A stretch of DNA of 64,000 bases, taken from the NCBI RefSeq assembly GCF_000622225.1, contig NZ_JHWD01000011.1, forward strand, positions 64,895 through 128,894, in the 5' to 3' direction. Shown one piece after another: positions 53,307-62,390 of the stretch (its first letter is position 1; every line of letters begins with the position of its first letter). The DNA comes from Roseomonas mucosa ATCC BAA-692 (lineage in GTDB: Bacteria; Pseudomonadota; Alphaproteobacteria; Acetobacterales; Acetobacteraceae). The notes below the pieces were generated by a model. It saw only the letters and a list, made by a program, of their open reading frames with translations, did not search any database and was not told the origin of the DNA. The position numbers and the translations under genes were made by a program.

Positions 53307-54347
53307 CTACTCCCCGGCGGCGCCCTCCCCTGCCCGGCCGCCGCGACCGCTTCCGGTGGCGCGGGGGCCCCGGGCAGCGGCCCGGCGTTCGGCCGAATCG
53401 GGGGCCACCATCGGGTAGTCGGGCGGCAGGCCCCAGCGGGCACGGTACTGGTCCGGCGTCATTCCGTAGGCGGCCTTGAGATGGCGCGTGAGCATCTTCA
53501 CCCGCCTCCCATCCTCCAGGCAGACCAGGTACCCGGGCGTCACGCTCTCGGCGATCGGCACGGCCGGTTCGGGGCGTGGCCCCATGGGCTGCCCGCTGGA
53601 TTCGGCTCTGGTGGGTTCCTCCTGGGACTCCCCTTGAGGATCCAGGCCGGCCAGGGGCTCCGCCAAGGGGGCAGCCAGGGAAGGAGCCTCCCTGCGCGGG
53701 GCTTCCCGGGGGATTTCCCCCGGAGAATTCCCTGGAGTGCCGGTGGGCGCCTCCGGTGGCGGGGCCTTGGGGCGATCCGGGACATCGGGTGGCGTGCCGA
53801 CAGGCGAGGCCGCCGCAGGCGGGGCCTCGCGCCGCCCGGGCTGCGGCGCGGGCGCTACAGGCCCGGTTTCCCCGGTGGCCGCATCGAGGGATGCCGTGGT
53901 GGGCGCCGGGTGCCGCCGTGGCCCAGGCCGGGGGGCAGGCTCGGGCTCCTGCTCGGGCTCAGGGGGCCGGGGCGGTGGATCGCGGCGCGCGGCGCCGGAA
54001 TCCCCCCGGGGACCCCGCCGCAGCGGCACCCGTTCCCGTTCGGCCGCCGGGAATGGCGGCGATTCCGGCCCGGAATCCGGCCGTGTGGAAAGGGGTGGCG
54101 CAGAAGGAGGCAGCAGGTCGGGCGCCGCCTCGGCCAGGTCCTGGGCGTGCGCGTGCTGCTCCAGCAGCAGGCGCAGCGTGCCGGCGGTTTCCAGGAAGCC
54201 ATCGGGCCGGCGGACCACCACGGCCGCGCCATCCAGGCGGAAGATCCGGTGTTCCCGCGACAGGCGCCAGACCTGCTCTTCGGTGGCGGGCACGATCTGG
54301 CATCCGCAGGCCCGGGCGATCCCGGCTTGCTCGGGCGTCAATTGCAA
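53307..54347 (-). CDS. MucR/Ros-family protein with long disordered linker and extra N-terminal segment
   Basis: 346 residues. Residues 267-325 match the MucR fold: SVTPGYLVCLEDGRRVKMLT, RHLKAAYGMTPDQYRARWGL and PPDYPMVAPDSAERR. Cys276 and His289 are present, but the second Cys of the zinc site is Asp279 and the second His is missing (KAAY), so zinc binding is doubtful. Residues 1-70 form a separate small folded-looking segment (EEQVWRLSREHRIFRLDGAA, TAGTLRLLLEQHAHAQDLAE). Residues 75-265 are a Pro/Glu/Arg/Ala-rich linker. MucR proteins are usually about 150 residues. It is divergent from topB. Confidence 0.8.
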   Translation of the reverse strand: MQLTPEQAGIARACGCQIVPATEEQVWRLSREHRIFRLDGAAVVVRRPDGFLETAGTLRLLLEQHAHAQDLAEAAPDLLPPSAPPLSTRPDSGPESPPFPAAERERVPLRRGPRGDSGAARRDPPPRPPEPEQEPEPAPRPGPRRHPAPTTASLDAATGETGPVAPAPQPGRREAPPAAASPVGTPPDVPDRPKAPPPEAPTGTPGNSPGEIPREAPRREAPSLAAPLAEPLAGLDPQGESQEEPTRAESSGQPMGPRPEPAVPIAESVTPGYLVCLEDGRRVKMLTRHLKAAYGMTPDQYRARWGLPPDYPMVAPDSAERRAAARGPRATGSGRGGRAGEGAAGE

Positions 54348-54545
54348 AGGACGACTCTTCTCGGTTTGGTTTCTTCGGCGGGTCGGGACGGTCCCGGATC
54401 GTGCCGGAAAGGCCGCACGGCCACCCGGCCGATCACGTCACGGCAAGGCTATAGACCGTGCGGCGGCAAATTTGAATCTGGCGCCTGCCTTCCGGCTCTG
54501 GCATTCCGATTCCGGTTTTGTTCCGGATTTCCTCTCAGAGCAACC

Positions 54546-56819
54546 ATGGCCGAGCAGATCGTCATCACCGAGAAGACCAGTCAGGCCAAGGACATCCGCG
54601 CCGCGGTGGGCGGCCGATATGGCGCGGTGCTGCCGGCGGAAGGGCACCTCTTCGACCTGATGGAGCCCGAAGACGTGAACCCGGCCTGGAAGCGCTGGAG
54701 CCCGGTGCTGCTGCGGCCGGATTCGCTCTATGGCACGCGGCCGGCCACAGGCGGGAACAAGGCCTCGAAGCTGCAGGCGATCCGCGCCGCCCTGCGTTCG
54801 GCCAGGCGCGTCTGGCTGGCCACGGACTGCGACCGCGAGGGCCAGCTGATCGGCCAGGAGATCCTGGAGCACGAGGGGTTCCGCGGCACGGTGATGCGGG
54901 TGATGTTCACCGCGCAGGACCCGCAGACCATCCGCGACGCCTTCGCCCGCGCGAAGCCCAATGCCGAGCATGCGCGGCTCTACGCGGCGGCGGTGGCGCG
55001 GCGGCAGGCGGACCAGATCTACAACCTTTCCCTCACCCGCACCGCCACGGTGACGCTGGCGAAGGGAACCCGGGCGGTGATCGGCGTGGGACGGGTGAAG
55101 ACGCCGACGCTGGCCATCGTCTGCCGGCGCGAGATCGAGATCCGCGACTTCGTGCCGCAGAGCTATTTCGAGGTGGTGGCGACGGCCCAGGTCGAGGCCG
55201 GGCGGCTGCGCATGCGGCACGCGCCGAAGGAGCGCATCCTGAAGCGCGAGGATGCCGAGGCCGTCGCCGCCCTGGCCGAGGGCTTCCAGGGGCCGCTCGC
55301 GGTGAAGGTGGAGGAGAAGCGGCAGTCGCCGCCCCGCCTGCACGACCTGCCCTCGCTGCAACGCCTCTGCGGCTCGCGCTTCGGCTGGTCGGCGGCCCGT
55401 ACGCTGGAGGTGGCGCAGGAGCTCTATGACGGCGAAGGCAAGAAGGTCATCACCTATCCCCGCGCCGAGACGCGCTACCTGCCGGAAAGCCTGATCCCCG
55501 ACGTGCCGCGCATCGTGGCCGCCTTGCAGGAAGGGCGCGCCTGGAGCGGCATTCCCGTGCCGCGGCCGCCGCTGGTCCGGCGCGGCGCCAGCGGGGTCTT
55601 CCACGACAAGGGGCTGGCCGGGGCGAGCCACCATGCGGTAATCCCCAACGTCAACACGGTGGAGCGGCTGCGCGAGGTCTGGCCGCGCCTTTCGGCGGAT
55701 GAGCGCAAGCTCTTCGACGTGATCGCGCGTGCCTATCTGGCGGCGGCGATGCCGGATTTCCGCTATCGCCAGACCACGGCCACGATCGACGTGAAGGGCC
55801 CCGAAGGGAAGTACCTGTTCCGCGCCGTGGGGCGGCAGCCGCTGGAGATGGGCTGGCGCGCCGCCTTTCCCGAATGGGTGCCCGCCGAGGAGAAGGGCGA
55901 GGACGCGCAGCTCCTTCCCATCCTGCGCGATGGCGAGGCGGCGTCGCTGGGCGAGGCGAAGGTGGAGGCGAAGGAGACGCGGCCGCCGCCGCGCTACAAC
56001 GAGGGCACGCTGATCGAGGCGATGCAGAACGCCTGGCGCTTCGTCGGGGACGAGGCGTTGCAGGAGCGGCTGAAGGAGGCCAAGGGCATCGGCACGCCGG
56101 CGACGCGGGCCGAGATCATCCGCGGGCTGAAGGCGCAGGATTTCCTGCGGATCGACGGCAAGCACATCGTGCCGACGGAGCGCGGGCTGCAGCTCTTCGC
56201 CGTGCTGGAGCAGGCCGATCCGGCGCTGGTCGATCCCGGCGTGACGGCACAGCTCGAGCGCCTGCTGGACGAGGTGCTGGTCGGGCAGCAGGAGATGATG
56301 GGCGCCATCGACGCCGTCTGCGCCCAGGCCAGCCGGATCATCGCGCGCCTGACCGAGCGCGCAGCCTCCGGCGAGGCGCCGCTCCTGGCCAGCGGCGGCG
56401 CGGCGGAGGGCGGGAAAGGCGCGCCGACACCGGCCATGGCGCGCTTCGTGGCCAGCCTGGCGAAGCGCAAGGGGATCGCGCCGCCCAAGGGCTACACACG
56501 TTCCGCCACGGCCTGCCGCGCCTTTCTCGACGAGCACGCGCCGCGCCGGGAGGACGGTGCCGGTGCCGGTGCCGGGCGCGCGCCCAGCGCGGCGCAGCTC
56601 GGCTTCGCACGGAAGCTGGCGGAGCAGCGCGGCGTGGAGCTGCCGGAGGAGGCGCAGGCGAGCGCCGCCGCCATTTCCGCCTGGATCGACGGGAAGCAGG
56701 GGAAGGCACCGGGCCGGGGGAAGCCAGGGCCGGGCAAGGGCGGCCGGGCCAGGAAGGCGGGCGCGGCACGTGCCCCGGCACGGCGGCGCGCGGCCCGGGA
56801 GGATGCGCCGCCGGCCTGA
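54546..56819 (+). CDS. topB: DNA topoisomerase III
   Basis: 757 residues, type IA. The TOPRIM domain has IVITEKTSQAKDIRAAVGG (Glu9) and LATDCDREGQLIGQEIL (Asp94, Asp96). The catalytic Tyr304 is in KVITYPRAETRYLPESLIPD. Further family blocks: GVGRVKTPTLAIVCRREIEI, EGTLIEAMQN and GIGTPATRAEIIRGL. The C-terminus has two similar modules (residues about 625-665 and 680-715), then a Lys/Arg-rich tail that may bind DNA. It lacks the long zinc-finger tail of TopA. ATG 54546 begins the TOPRIM strand. Such TopB proteins are common on plasmids but also occur on chromosomes. Confidence 0.93.
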   Translation: MAEQIVITEKTSQAKDIRAAVGGRYGAVLPAEGHLFDLMEPEDVNPAWKRWSPVLLRPDSLYGTRPATGGNKASKLQAIRAALRSARRVWLATDCDREGQLIGQEILEHEGFRGTVMRVMFTAQDPQTIRDAFARAKPNAEHARLYAAAVARRQADQIYNLSLTRTATVTLAKGTRAVIGVGRVKTPTLAIVCRREIEIRDFVPQSYFEVVATAQVEAGRLRMRHAPKERILKREDAEAVAALAEGFQGPLAVKVEEKRQSPPRLHDLPSLQRLCGSRFGWSAARTLEVAQELYDGEGKKVITYPRAETRYLPESLIPDVPRIVAALQEGRAWSGIPVPRPPLVRRGASGVFHDKGLAGASHHAVIPNVNTVERLREVWPRLSADERKLFDVIARAYLAAAMPDFRYRQTTATIDVKGPEGKYLFRAVGRQPLEMGWRAAFPEWVPAEEKGEDAQLLPILRDGEAASLGEAKVEAKETRPPPRYNEGTLIEAMQNAWRFVGDEALQERLKEAKGIGTPATRAEIIRGLKAQDFLRIDGKHIVPTERGLQLFAVLEQADPALVDPGVTAQLERLLDEVLVGQQEMMGAIDAVCAQASRIIARLTERAASGEAPLLASGGAAEGGKGAPTPAMARFVASLAKRKGIAPPKGYTRSATACRAFLDEHAPRREDGAGAGAGRAPSAAQLGFARKLAEQRGVELPEEAQASAAAISAWIDGKQGKAPGRGKPGPGKGGRARKAGAARAPARRRAAREDAPPA

Positions 56820-56879
56820 GGTGGGCGGCCGCCGCGCCAGGGGGGTCCGCAGGCGCGGCGTGGCGGGGTCCCGCTCCCC

Positions 56880-58091
56880 CTACCCTGCCCGGTGCCGCTC
56901 CACATTCGGCAGCAGGATGGTGAGGATGCCGAGCAGGGGCAGGAAGGAGCAGAGGTGGTACACGAAGCTGATGCCCTTCCAGTCCGCCAGGATGCCGAGA
57001 AGGGCGGAGCCGAGGCCGCCCATGCCGAAGGCGAAGCCGAAGAACAGGCCGGAGATCACGCCGACGCGGCCGGGCACGAGTTCCTGCGCATAGACCAGGA
57101 TCGCCGAGAAGGCGGAGGCCAGGATCAGGCCGATCAGCACTGTGAGGATCGCGGTCCAGAACAGGTTCACGTAGGGCAGCGCCAGGGTGAAGGGCAGGAT
57201 GCCGAGGATGGAGCCCCAGATCACCACCTTGCGCCCGAAGCGGTCCCCCACCGGGCCGCCGACCACGGTGCCGACCGCGACGGCGCCGAGGAAGAGGAAG
57301 AGATAGACCTGCGCTTCCTGGATACCCAGGCCGAAGGTCTGCATCAGGTAGAAGGTGTAGTAGCTCGTCAGGCTGGCCATGTAGATGTATTTCGAGAAGA
57401 CCAGGATGCCGAGCACGGTGATGGCCATGACGACCTTCTGCCGCGGCAGGAGGGCATGGGGCGCTGCGGCGCGGCCGGTGGCGCGGCGGCTGAGAAGCTG
57501 GCCATGCGCCCAGCCGCCGACCCACCAGAGCAGCGTCATGGCGAGCAGCGCGGCGAGCGAGAACCAGGCGACGCTGCCCTGGCCGCGCGGCAGGACGATA
57601 TAGGCGGCGAGCAGCGGGCCGATGGCGGTGCCGGCATTGCCGCCGACCTGGAAGATGGACTGCGCCAGCCCGTGCCGCCCGCCCGAGGCGATGCGGGCGA
57701 TGCGCGAGGAATCCGGGTGGAAGACCGAGGAGCCCATGCCCACCATGGCGGCCGCGCAGAGCAGCGACCAGTAGTGGTCCGCCCAGGCCAGGAGCAGCAA
57801 CCCGCAGAAGGTGAAGCCCATGGCGACCGGCAGGGAGCGGGGCTGTGGCTTGCGGTCGGTGTACCAGCCCACGGCGGGTTGCAGCAGCGAGGCGGTGAGC
57901 TGGAAGGTGAAGGCGAGGAAGCCGATCTGGGTGAAGCTGAGCCCGTAGCTCGCCTTCAGGACGGGAAAGAGCGCCGCGAGCAGCGACTGCATCATGTCGT
58001 TGAGCAAATGGCAGAGGCTGAGCGCCGCCAGCACGGTGAAGGCGGTCTGGCTCGCGGCGGGCCGTTCGGCGGCAAGGCTGCCCTGGCTCAT
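56880..58091 (-). CDS. MFS exporter, fosmidomycin-resistance (Fsr) type
   Basis: 403 residues with about 12 membrane segments. Typical Fsr family blocks: LSLCHLLNDMMQSLLAALFP, GSSVFHPDSSRIARIASGG, QVGGNAGTAIGPLLAA and VGGPVGDRFGRKVVIWGSIL. The start ATG 58091 follows GAGGGGAAAC and fits the family; the longer frame is a shadow. It is convergent with topB. Exported compounds are not known for this copy. Confidence 0.88.
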   Translation of the reverse strand: MSQGSLAAERPAASQTAFTVLAALSLCHLLNDMMQSLLAALFPVLKASYGLSFTQIGFLAFTFQLTASLLQPAVGWYTDRKPQPRSLPVAMGFTFCGLLLLAWADHYWSLLCAAAMVGMGSSVFHPDSSRIARIASGGRHGLAQSIFQVGGNAGTAIGPLLAAYIVLPRGQGSVAWFSLAALLAMTLLWWVGGWAHGQLLSRRATGRAAAPHALLPRQKVVMAITVLGILVFSKYIYMASLTSYYTFYLMQTFGLGIQEAQVYLFLFLGAVAVGTVVGGPVGDRFGRKVVIWGSILGILPFTLALPYVNLFWTAILTVLIGLILASAFSAILVYAQELVPGRVGVISGLFFGFAFGMGGLGSALLGILADWKGISFVYHLCSFLPLLGILTILLPNVERHRAG

Positions 58092-58389
58092 GCGGTGTTT
58101 CCCCTCGGTCAGCCGGTCCGGGGCAGGCCGGACCGGGCCCGCCCCGGACGCGCTCCGGTGGGCCGCGCCGGCCCCTCCGGGTTTCCGGAAGGACCGGCGC
58201 GGCCGGCGGGAAGCTTCGAGGAATCGCATGGGCCATGCCGCCCAAGCCCAGGTTTTTCCGCAGCCCAGACCCTCGGGGGCCAGTTTCTCCGGCGACCGGA
58301 CCCCGCTGTCATGCGGCCGGTGGCCTTTCGGCGCCGCCGTGATCCCGGGGAGCCGGTTCGCGCCTCACGCGCCCGGCGTCTCGCTGTCC

Positions 58390-58705
58390 CGGGTGGAAAG
58401 GCGCTGCCTTTCCCCCGGACCCCCTATCCGCCAGGACCCTGAGGGTCCTGGACCTCCCGTTCGCTGGCGCTCGCTGATGCCGGATCTCGCCGGAGAGCGA
58501 TGCTCTCCGGCGGACTGCCGATGCCACCCGTGCGAACAGGGTGTTTTTCTTCTTTTCGGGAGACCCGCGTCTCCGCCTGCTCCCAGGGATCGGGCCACAG
58601 GCTGGCGGCCACCACGGGAACCCACGAAAGCCCGGGGTCCGGGGACCGGCTCCGGTCCCCGGCGGAGAGGGGGGCCGGCGGGAGAGGCAGAGCCTATCCC
58701 CCGGG
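58390..58705 (-). repeat. Modular palindromic element, full-length copy (P5-P4-P3-P2-P1 as read on plus)
   Basis: P5 58395-58413 (GGAAAGGC-GCT-GCCTTTCC), P4 58431-58451, P3 58489-58511 (GCCGGAGAGC-GAT-GCTCTCC core), P2 58639-58662 (11-bp arms CCGGGGACCGG) and P1 58680-58700 (one arm has decayed). It is in the reverse orientation to 48385-48700 and equal in length, with matching linkers. It lies past the stop of the small EmrE/ArnE-like gene and before the Fsr gene's start region. A short T-rich patch (GTGTTTTTCTTCTTTTC) is in its middle. Confidence 0.9.
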
Positions 58706-58781
58706 GGCGGCCGTCAGGCGCCACGCATCCGGGGAAAGCTGTTGTCCTGAAACCGGGAACCGGGAGAGCCGGTGCGCCGGT

Positions 58782-59156
58782 TCAGCTGACGGCGACGCAG
58801 GCGACGCCGGCGAGGATCAGGGACAGGCCGCCGATCCGCAGCAGGTTGATCGGCTCGCCCAGCAGAAAGTAGCCGGCGCACATGGTCAGCACGAAGCCCA
58901 GGGCGACGCAGGGATAGGCCTGGGACAGGTTCATGCGCGACAGGACGAGGAGCCAGACCACCGCGCTCAGGCCGAAGCAGGTCAGCCCGCCCAGGACCCA
59001 GGGCGAGGTGATGATGGAGGCCACCGTGTCGATCGGCTGGCGCCGGCTCAGCGCGAGCTGGACCGGCTCCGAGGACATGCCGATCTTGAGCACCACCTGG
59101 GAGAAGGTGGCGAGGGCGATGCTGCTGATCAGGAGGAAGTAGGTGGAGATGGGCAT
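58782..59156 (-). CDS. Four-helix EmrE/ArnE-like small membrane protein
   Basis: 124 residues with four membrane segments: FLLISSIALATFSQVVLKIG, then WVLGGLTCFGLSAVVWLLVL, YPCVALGFVLTMCAGYFLLG and RIGGLSLILAGVACVAVS. AYPCVALGFV and GEPINLLRIGGLSLI are like ArnE/ArnF and other SMR/EamA half-size proteins, which move lipid-linked aminoarabinose or other small cargo. Its place directly after a polytopic glycosyltransferase and a UbiA prenyltransferase supports a lipid-linked sugar flippase, but no drug-exporter feature (EmrE Glu14 pattern) is clear. Confidence 0.85.
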   Translation of the reverse strand: MPISTYFLLISSIALATFSQVVLKIGMSSEPVQLALSRRQPIDTVASIITSPWVLGGLTCFGLSAVVWLLVLSRMNLSQAYPCVALGFVLTMCAGYFLLGEPINLLRIGGLSLILAGVACVAVS

Positions 59157-59174
59157 GCGCGTTCCGTCTGGTCT

Positions 59175-60608
59175 TCAGTGCTTGTTGCCATGCAGGACCG
59201 GGTTGAGGGGCTTCTGCATGATGCTGTTCGCCTCGGCGATGTTGCCGCGCAGCTCGGTGACGTTGCTGATGCCGCCCAGGATGACGAAGGCCAGGGCCGC
59301 GACCGTCGCCAGGCGGCGCGCCGGGGTGAAGAAGGCGAAGGCCGCCAGGGCCAGCAGGGCCGGGAAGAAGTCGGCGGCGTAGAGGAAGGTGATCTCGCCA
59401 TAGACGAGATGCAGGGCGATCTGGCCGAGCAGGAAGGCGCCGATCGCCAGAGCAGCCTGGCGCCCCGGCCGGTGCAGGATGGCGCCCCAGATGCCGCAGG
59501 CCAGCAGCACGATCCAGGCGAGCATGCCGCCCAGTCCGGCCCAGCCCTGGTCCAGCACCGGGGAATGCTGGTTGTTGAGGATGTTGTAGACCCGATCCTC
59601 GATGAAGGGGACGTGCGCCTTCACGTACTGGTAGAACCAGTCCTCCGAGGCGCCGGGGCGGCGCACCGTGATGCTGTCGAGGATGCCGTCCTGCACGGGC
59701 TCGACACGCACATGGGCGGTGACGGCGCTGTAGAGCAGCATGGAGCGCAGCACGGAGACGGGGGTTTCGCCCGCGGCCTCCTCGGCCTTGGAGAACTCGC
59801 TGCGCTCGACGCGCAGGAATTCCGATTCCTGCTTGAGCACGCGCGGCTGGAAGAAGACGCCCGCATCCTCGAAGGTCATGCGCTGCACCAGGGCGATGCC
59901 GGCGACCATCGCGAAGGCCAGCAGGCTGACCACGATGCTGCGGCGCAGGCCCAGGCGGAAGAAGGCCGCGGCCAGGCCGAAGCTCCAGTTGGTGGTGGTG
60001 ACGGCCAGCGTCCCGGCCGAGGCCAGGGCCCAGGGCAGCACGCCCTGGTTGCGCCAGCTGGTGACGGCCCAGAGCATGATGCTCGTGCCCAGGGCCGCGA
60101 AGGGATAGGTCTCGACGATCGCGAACCAGTAGAGATAGGTCGCGCTGGCGAGCAGCCCGGCCGTGAGCAGGCAGGCGATCGGCAGGCTCAGCCTCAGCCC
60201 GCGCATCGAGAGGTAGAAGAGCGCGGCGCTCAGCCCCCCGGCGCCCGCCACCAGCGCCCTGGCCGCGCCGACCGGGGTCATGCCGAGGAGCAGGAGCAGG
60301 TTGGTCAGCGGGACCGTCAGGATCGAGAAGATCGGGTGCACCGAGGAACGGTGCGACCCGCGCATGTCCAGCATGTTGCCCAGGACCCGCGGCTGGTCCG
60401 CCTGGAACCAGATGTTGATCCATTCCATCCGGTAGAAGGTATGGGCGAACTGCGCCGAGGCCCACCAGGACAGGCTGATGCCGAGCAGGGCCCAGCCCGC
60501 CGCCACCAGGCCGTCCGTCACGCCGGAGGAGGCTGCGGCCTCCCGGTCCAGGCTGCCCGCCTCCCCAGGGAAGCGCGCCGCGATCGAGCGGTTCGGCTGG
60601 ATGAACAT
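59175..60608 (-). CDS. Polytopic membrane glycosyltransferase-like protein
   Basis: 477 residues with about 10-12 hydrophobic segments and a large extracytoplasmic loop (about 265-350, VFFQPRVLKQESEFLRVERS onward). The first loop contains MEWINIWFQADQPRVLGNML and MRGSHRSSVHPIF, an arrangement like GT-C enzymes with acidic residues early in the sequence. It would transfer a sugar from a polyprenyl-phosphate donor on the periplasmic side. ATG 60608 is chosen because earlier codons are not protein-like. It lies 47 bases past the HAD-UbiA gene. GT-C assignment is by layout only. Confidence 0.7.
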   Translation of the reverse strand: MFIQPNRSIAARFPGEAGSLDREAAASSGVTDGLVAAGWALLGISLSWWASAQFAHTFYRMEWINIWFQADQPRVLGNMLDMRGSHRSSVHPIFSILTVPLTNLLLLLGMTPVGAARALVAGAGGLSAALFYLSMRGLRLSLPIACLLTAGLLASATYLYWFAIVETYPFAALGTSIMLWAVTSWRNQGVLPWALASAGTLAVTTTNWSFGLAAAFFRLGLRRSIVVSLLAFAMVAGIALVQRMTFEDAGVFFQPRVLKQESEFLRVERSEFSKAEEAAGETPVSVLRSMLLYSAVTAHVRVEPVQDGILDSITVRRPGASEDWFYQYVKAHVPFIEDRVYNILNNQHSPVLDQGWAGLGGMLAWIVLLACGIWGAILHRPGRQAALAIGAFLLGQIALHLVYGEITFLYAADFFPALLALAAFAFFTPARRLATVAALAFVILGGISNVTELRGNIAEANSIMQKPLNPVLHGNKH

Positions 60609-60655
60609 GCGGGGCTTTCCTTGAGGTCTTCGGAGGGCGTGCTTCCGAGGCGGGA

Positions 60656-62116
60656 TCAGAAGGTGGCGGCCAGGACGATGCCGACCGAGGCCAGCAGGAC
60701 GTGGCGGCTGACGCGGTCGCGCAGGGCGAAGACGATGGGATCGTCGTGCATCAGCCGGCGATGGGCCATCAGCAGCACCCGGCCGAACCAGAACATCAGC
60801 ACCGGGCAGAGCAGCCAGAGCAGCTGCGGATGGTTGTAGAGCGAGTGCACCGCGTCGCTGGAGAGGTAGAGGGTGAGGATGGTAACGGCGTTGAAGCCGC
60901 TGGCCGCCGCCAGCGCCGCGACGATCGGCAGGTCGCCGGTCTTGTAGTTGCGGTTCGAGGGATCGGGCAGCGAGCGGTCGAGCAGGCTCGAAAGCTCGAT
61001 GTATCGCTTCACCAGCGCCAGCGCCATGAAGATGAAGAGCGAGAAGGCGATCAGCCATTCCGAGATAGCCACGTTGATCGCCACGGCGCCGCCCACCACG
61101 CGGAAGGCGTAGAGCAGCGCCAGCGCCACGGCATCGATCAGCATCTTCCGCTTCAGCACCAGCGAATAGGCGGTGGTGAGGGCGAAGTAGCCGAGCAGCA
61201 CGCCGAGGAAGGTGGGCGAGACCACGATGGCCACGGCCAGGGAGGCGAGGAAGAGGACCGGCACGGCCAGGATGCCGTCCATCAGCGGGATCATGCCGCT
61301 GGCCAGGGGGCGGCGGCGCTTGGTCAGGTGCGCGCGGTCGGCCGCGAGGTCCAGCAGGTCGTTCAGCAGGTAGACGCTGGAGGCGCAGAGGGAGAAGGCC
61401 AGCAGTGCCAGGATGCTCTGCAGCAGCGCCTCCGGCGTGAAGGCATGGGCCGTCAGCAGCGGCACGAAGACCAGGGCGTTCTTCGCGTACTGGTGCACCC
61501 GCATCAGCTTCAGCCAGGTCTTGAGGCTGGCGCGGGCAGAGGGCAGGTGCTCGGCATCGGGATGGATGGCGGCGAGGCGCCGGGCGACGCGCGGCGAGGT
61601 GCGGATCGCCAGGGCGTGCCCGGCCTCCGCCCAGACGGGCAGGTCGGCGGTGTCGTTGCCGATGTAGTCGAAGCCGCCATGGCCGAAGCGCTCGGCCAGG
61701 GCGCGGGCCTTGATCACGCCGGCGAGGTTGTTGGTGGCGTCGGAGGCGAGCCAGCCGTCGAAGAGGCCGAGATGGTCGGCGATGGCCCCGACCAGGCGGG
61801 CGTTGCTGGCGGAGGCCAGCCAGACCGGGCGGCCCTGGGCGCGGGCCTGCCGGATGCGGTCGAGCACCACCTCGTCATAGGGCAGCGTCGCCGGGTCGAG
61901 TTCCGCGGTTTCGGCCAGGAGGTGCTTCAGAGCGGCCTTGCCGGAGATCAGGGCGCGCAGAAGACGGAAGCCCGAGAGAGGCTGGCGCCCGAGTTCGGCG
62001 AAGGCTGTCTCGATCAGAAGATCGGAGCGGATCAACGTACCGTCGAGATCGACCACCAGGGGCCGGGCAGCAGGCGCTGCCGCGGTCGCTGTCAGCAACT
62101 CTACTGCCACATCCAT
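60656..62116 (-). CDS. HAD phosphatase-UbiA prenyltransferase fusion (polyprenyl-phosphate phosphoribosyltransferase-like)
   Basis: 486 residues. N-terminal HAD domain (about 1-200) with LVVDLDGTLIRSDLL (DxDGT), SASNARL and YIGNDTADLPVW. The C-terminal half is UbiA: KNALVFVPLLTAHAF, the first Asp motif SSVYLLNDLLDLAADRAHLT and second region YSLVLKRKMLIDAVALALLY. This fusion is like decaprenyl-phosphate phosphoribosyl transferase (Rv3806c-type UbiA) joined to the phosphatase that would release decaprenyl-phosphoribose, and so would make a lipid-linked pentose. ATG 62116 has AAAGGAG 8 bases upstream. Confidence 0.88.
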   Translation of the reverse strand: MDVAVELLTATAAAPAARPLVVDLDGTLIRSDLLIETAFAELGRQPLSGFRLLRALISGKAALKHLLAETAELDPATLPYDEVVLDRIRQARAQGRPVWLASASNARLVGAIADHLGLFDGWLASDATNNLAGVIKARALAERFGHGGFDYIGNDTADLPVWAEAGHALAIRTSPRVARRLAAIHPDAEHLPSARASLKTWLKLMRVHQYAKNALVFVPLLTAHAFTPEALLQSILALLAFSLCASSVYLLNDLLDLAADRAHLTKRRRPLASGMIPLMDGILAVPVLFLASLAVAIVVSPTFLGVLLGYFALTTAYSLVLKRKMLIDAVALALLYAFRVVGGAVAINVAISEWLIAFSLFIFMALALVKRYIELSSLLDRSLPDPSNRNYKTGDLPIVAALAAASGFNAVTILTLYLSSDAVHSLYNHPQLLWLLCPVLMFWFGRVLLMAHRRLMHDDPIVFALRDRVSRHVLLASVGIVLAATF

Positions 62117-62390
62117 GGTGCCCACTCCTTTGTCGCGAGGTCCTCTAATTGGTGCAGAGCAGCAATGAGAAGTAAAGCACAAAATAGAGACAATTCGGAT
62201 TTTTTGGGCCTCATTGCCGTGTATGAGGCTGCGGGAGAAAATTTTTGCGCCCACCTATTTGTGGGTGCGGAGGATTATTCCCTCTGCGGTTGCCAGGGAG
62301 AAGGATGCTTTCGGCAGGGGAACATCCGCACGGCCGGAATCTCCGCGCGGCCAGGAAGCCCGCGATGCTACCCGGCCGGGGGTGCCACTG
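62117..62390. other. AT-richer spacer upstream of the HAD-UbiA gene
   Basis: The 274 bases hold a patch lower in GC (62160-62275), a T-run (GGATTTTTTGGGCC, 62199-62212) and a dyad CGCCCAC-CTATTT-GTGGGTGCG (about 62249-62270) that allows a short G-U-containing stem. The acyltransferase gene ends at 62391, so the dyad might end it, while the HAD-UbiA promoter probably lies in the AT-rich half. Confidence 0.35.

Noticed and set aside
53304-54545. 414-codon extension upstream of topB
   Set aside because: Antisense to the MucR-family gene; the topoisomerase fold starts at ATG 54546.
62249-62270. Dyad taken as a strong intrinsic terminator
   Set aside because: The stem is short with G-U pairs and no U-tract follows on either strand next to it, so it is mentioned only within the spacer entry.
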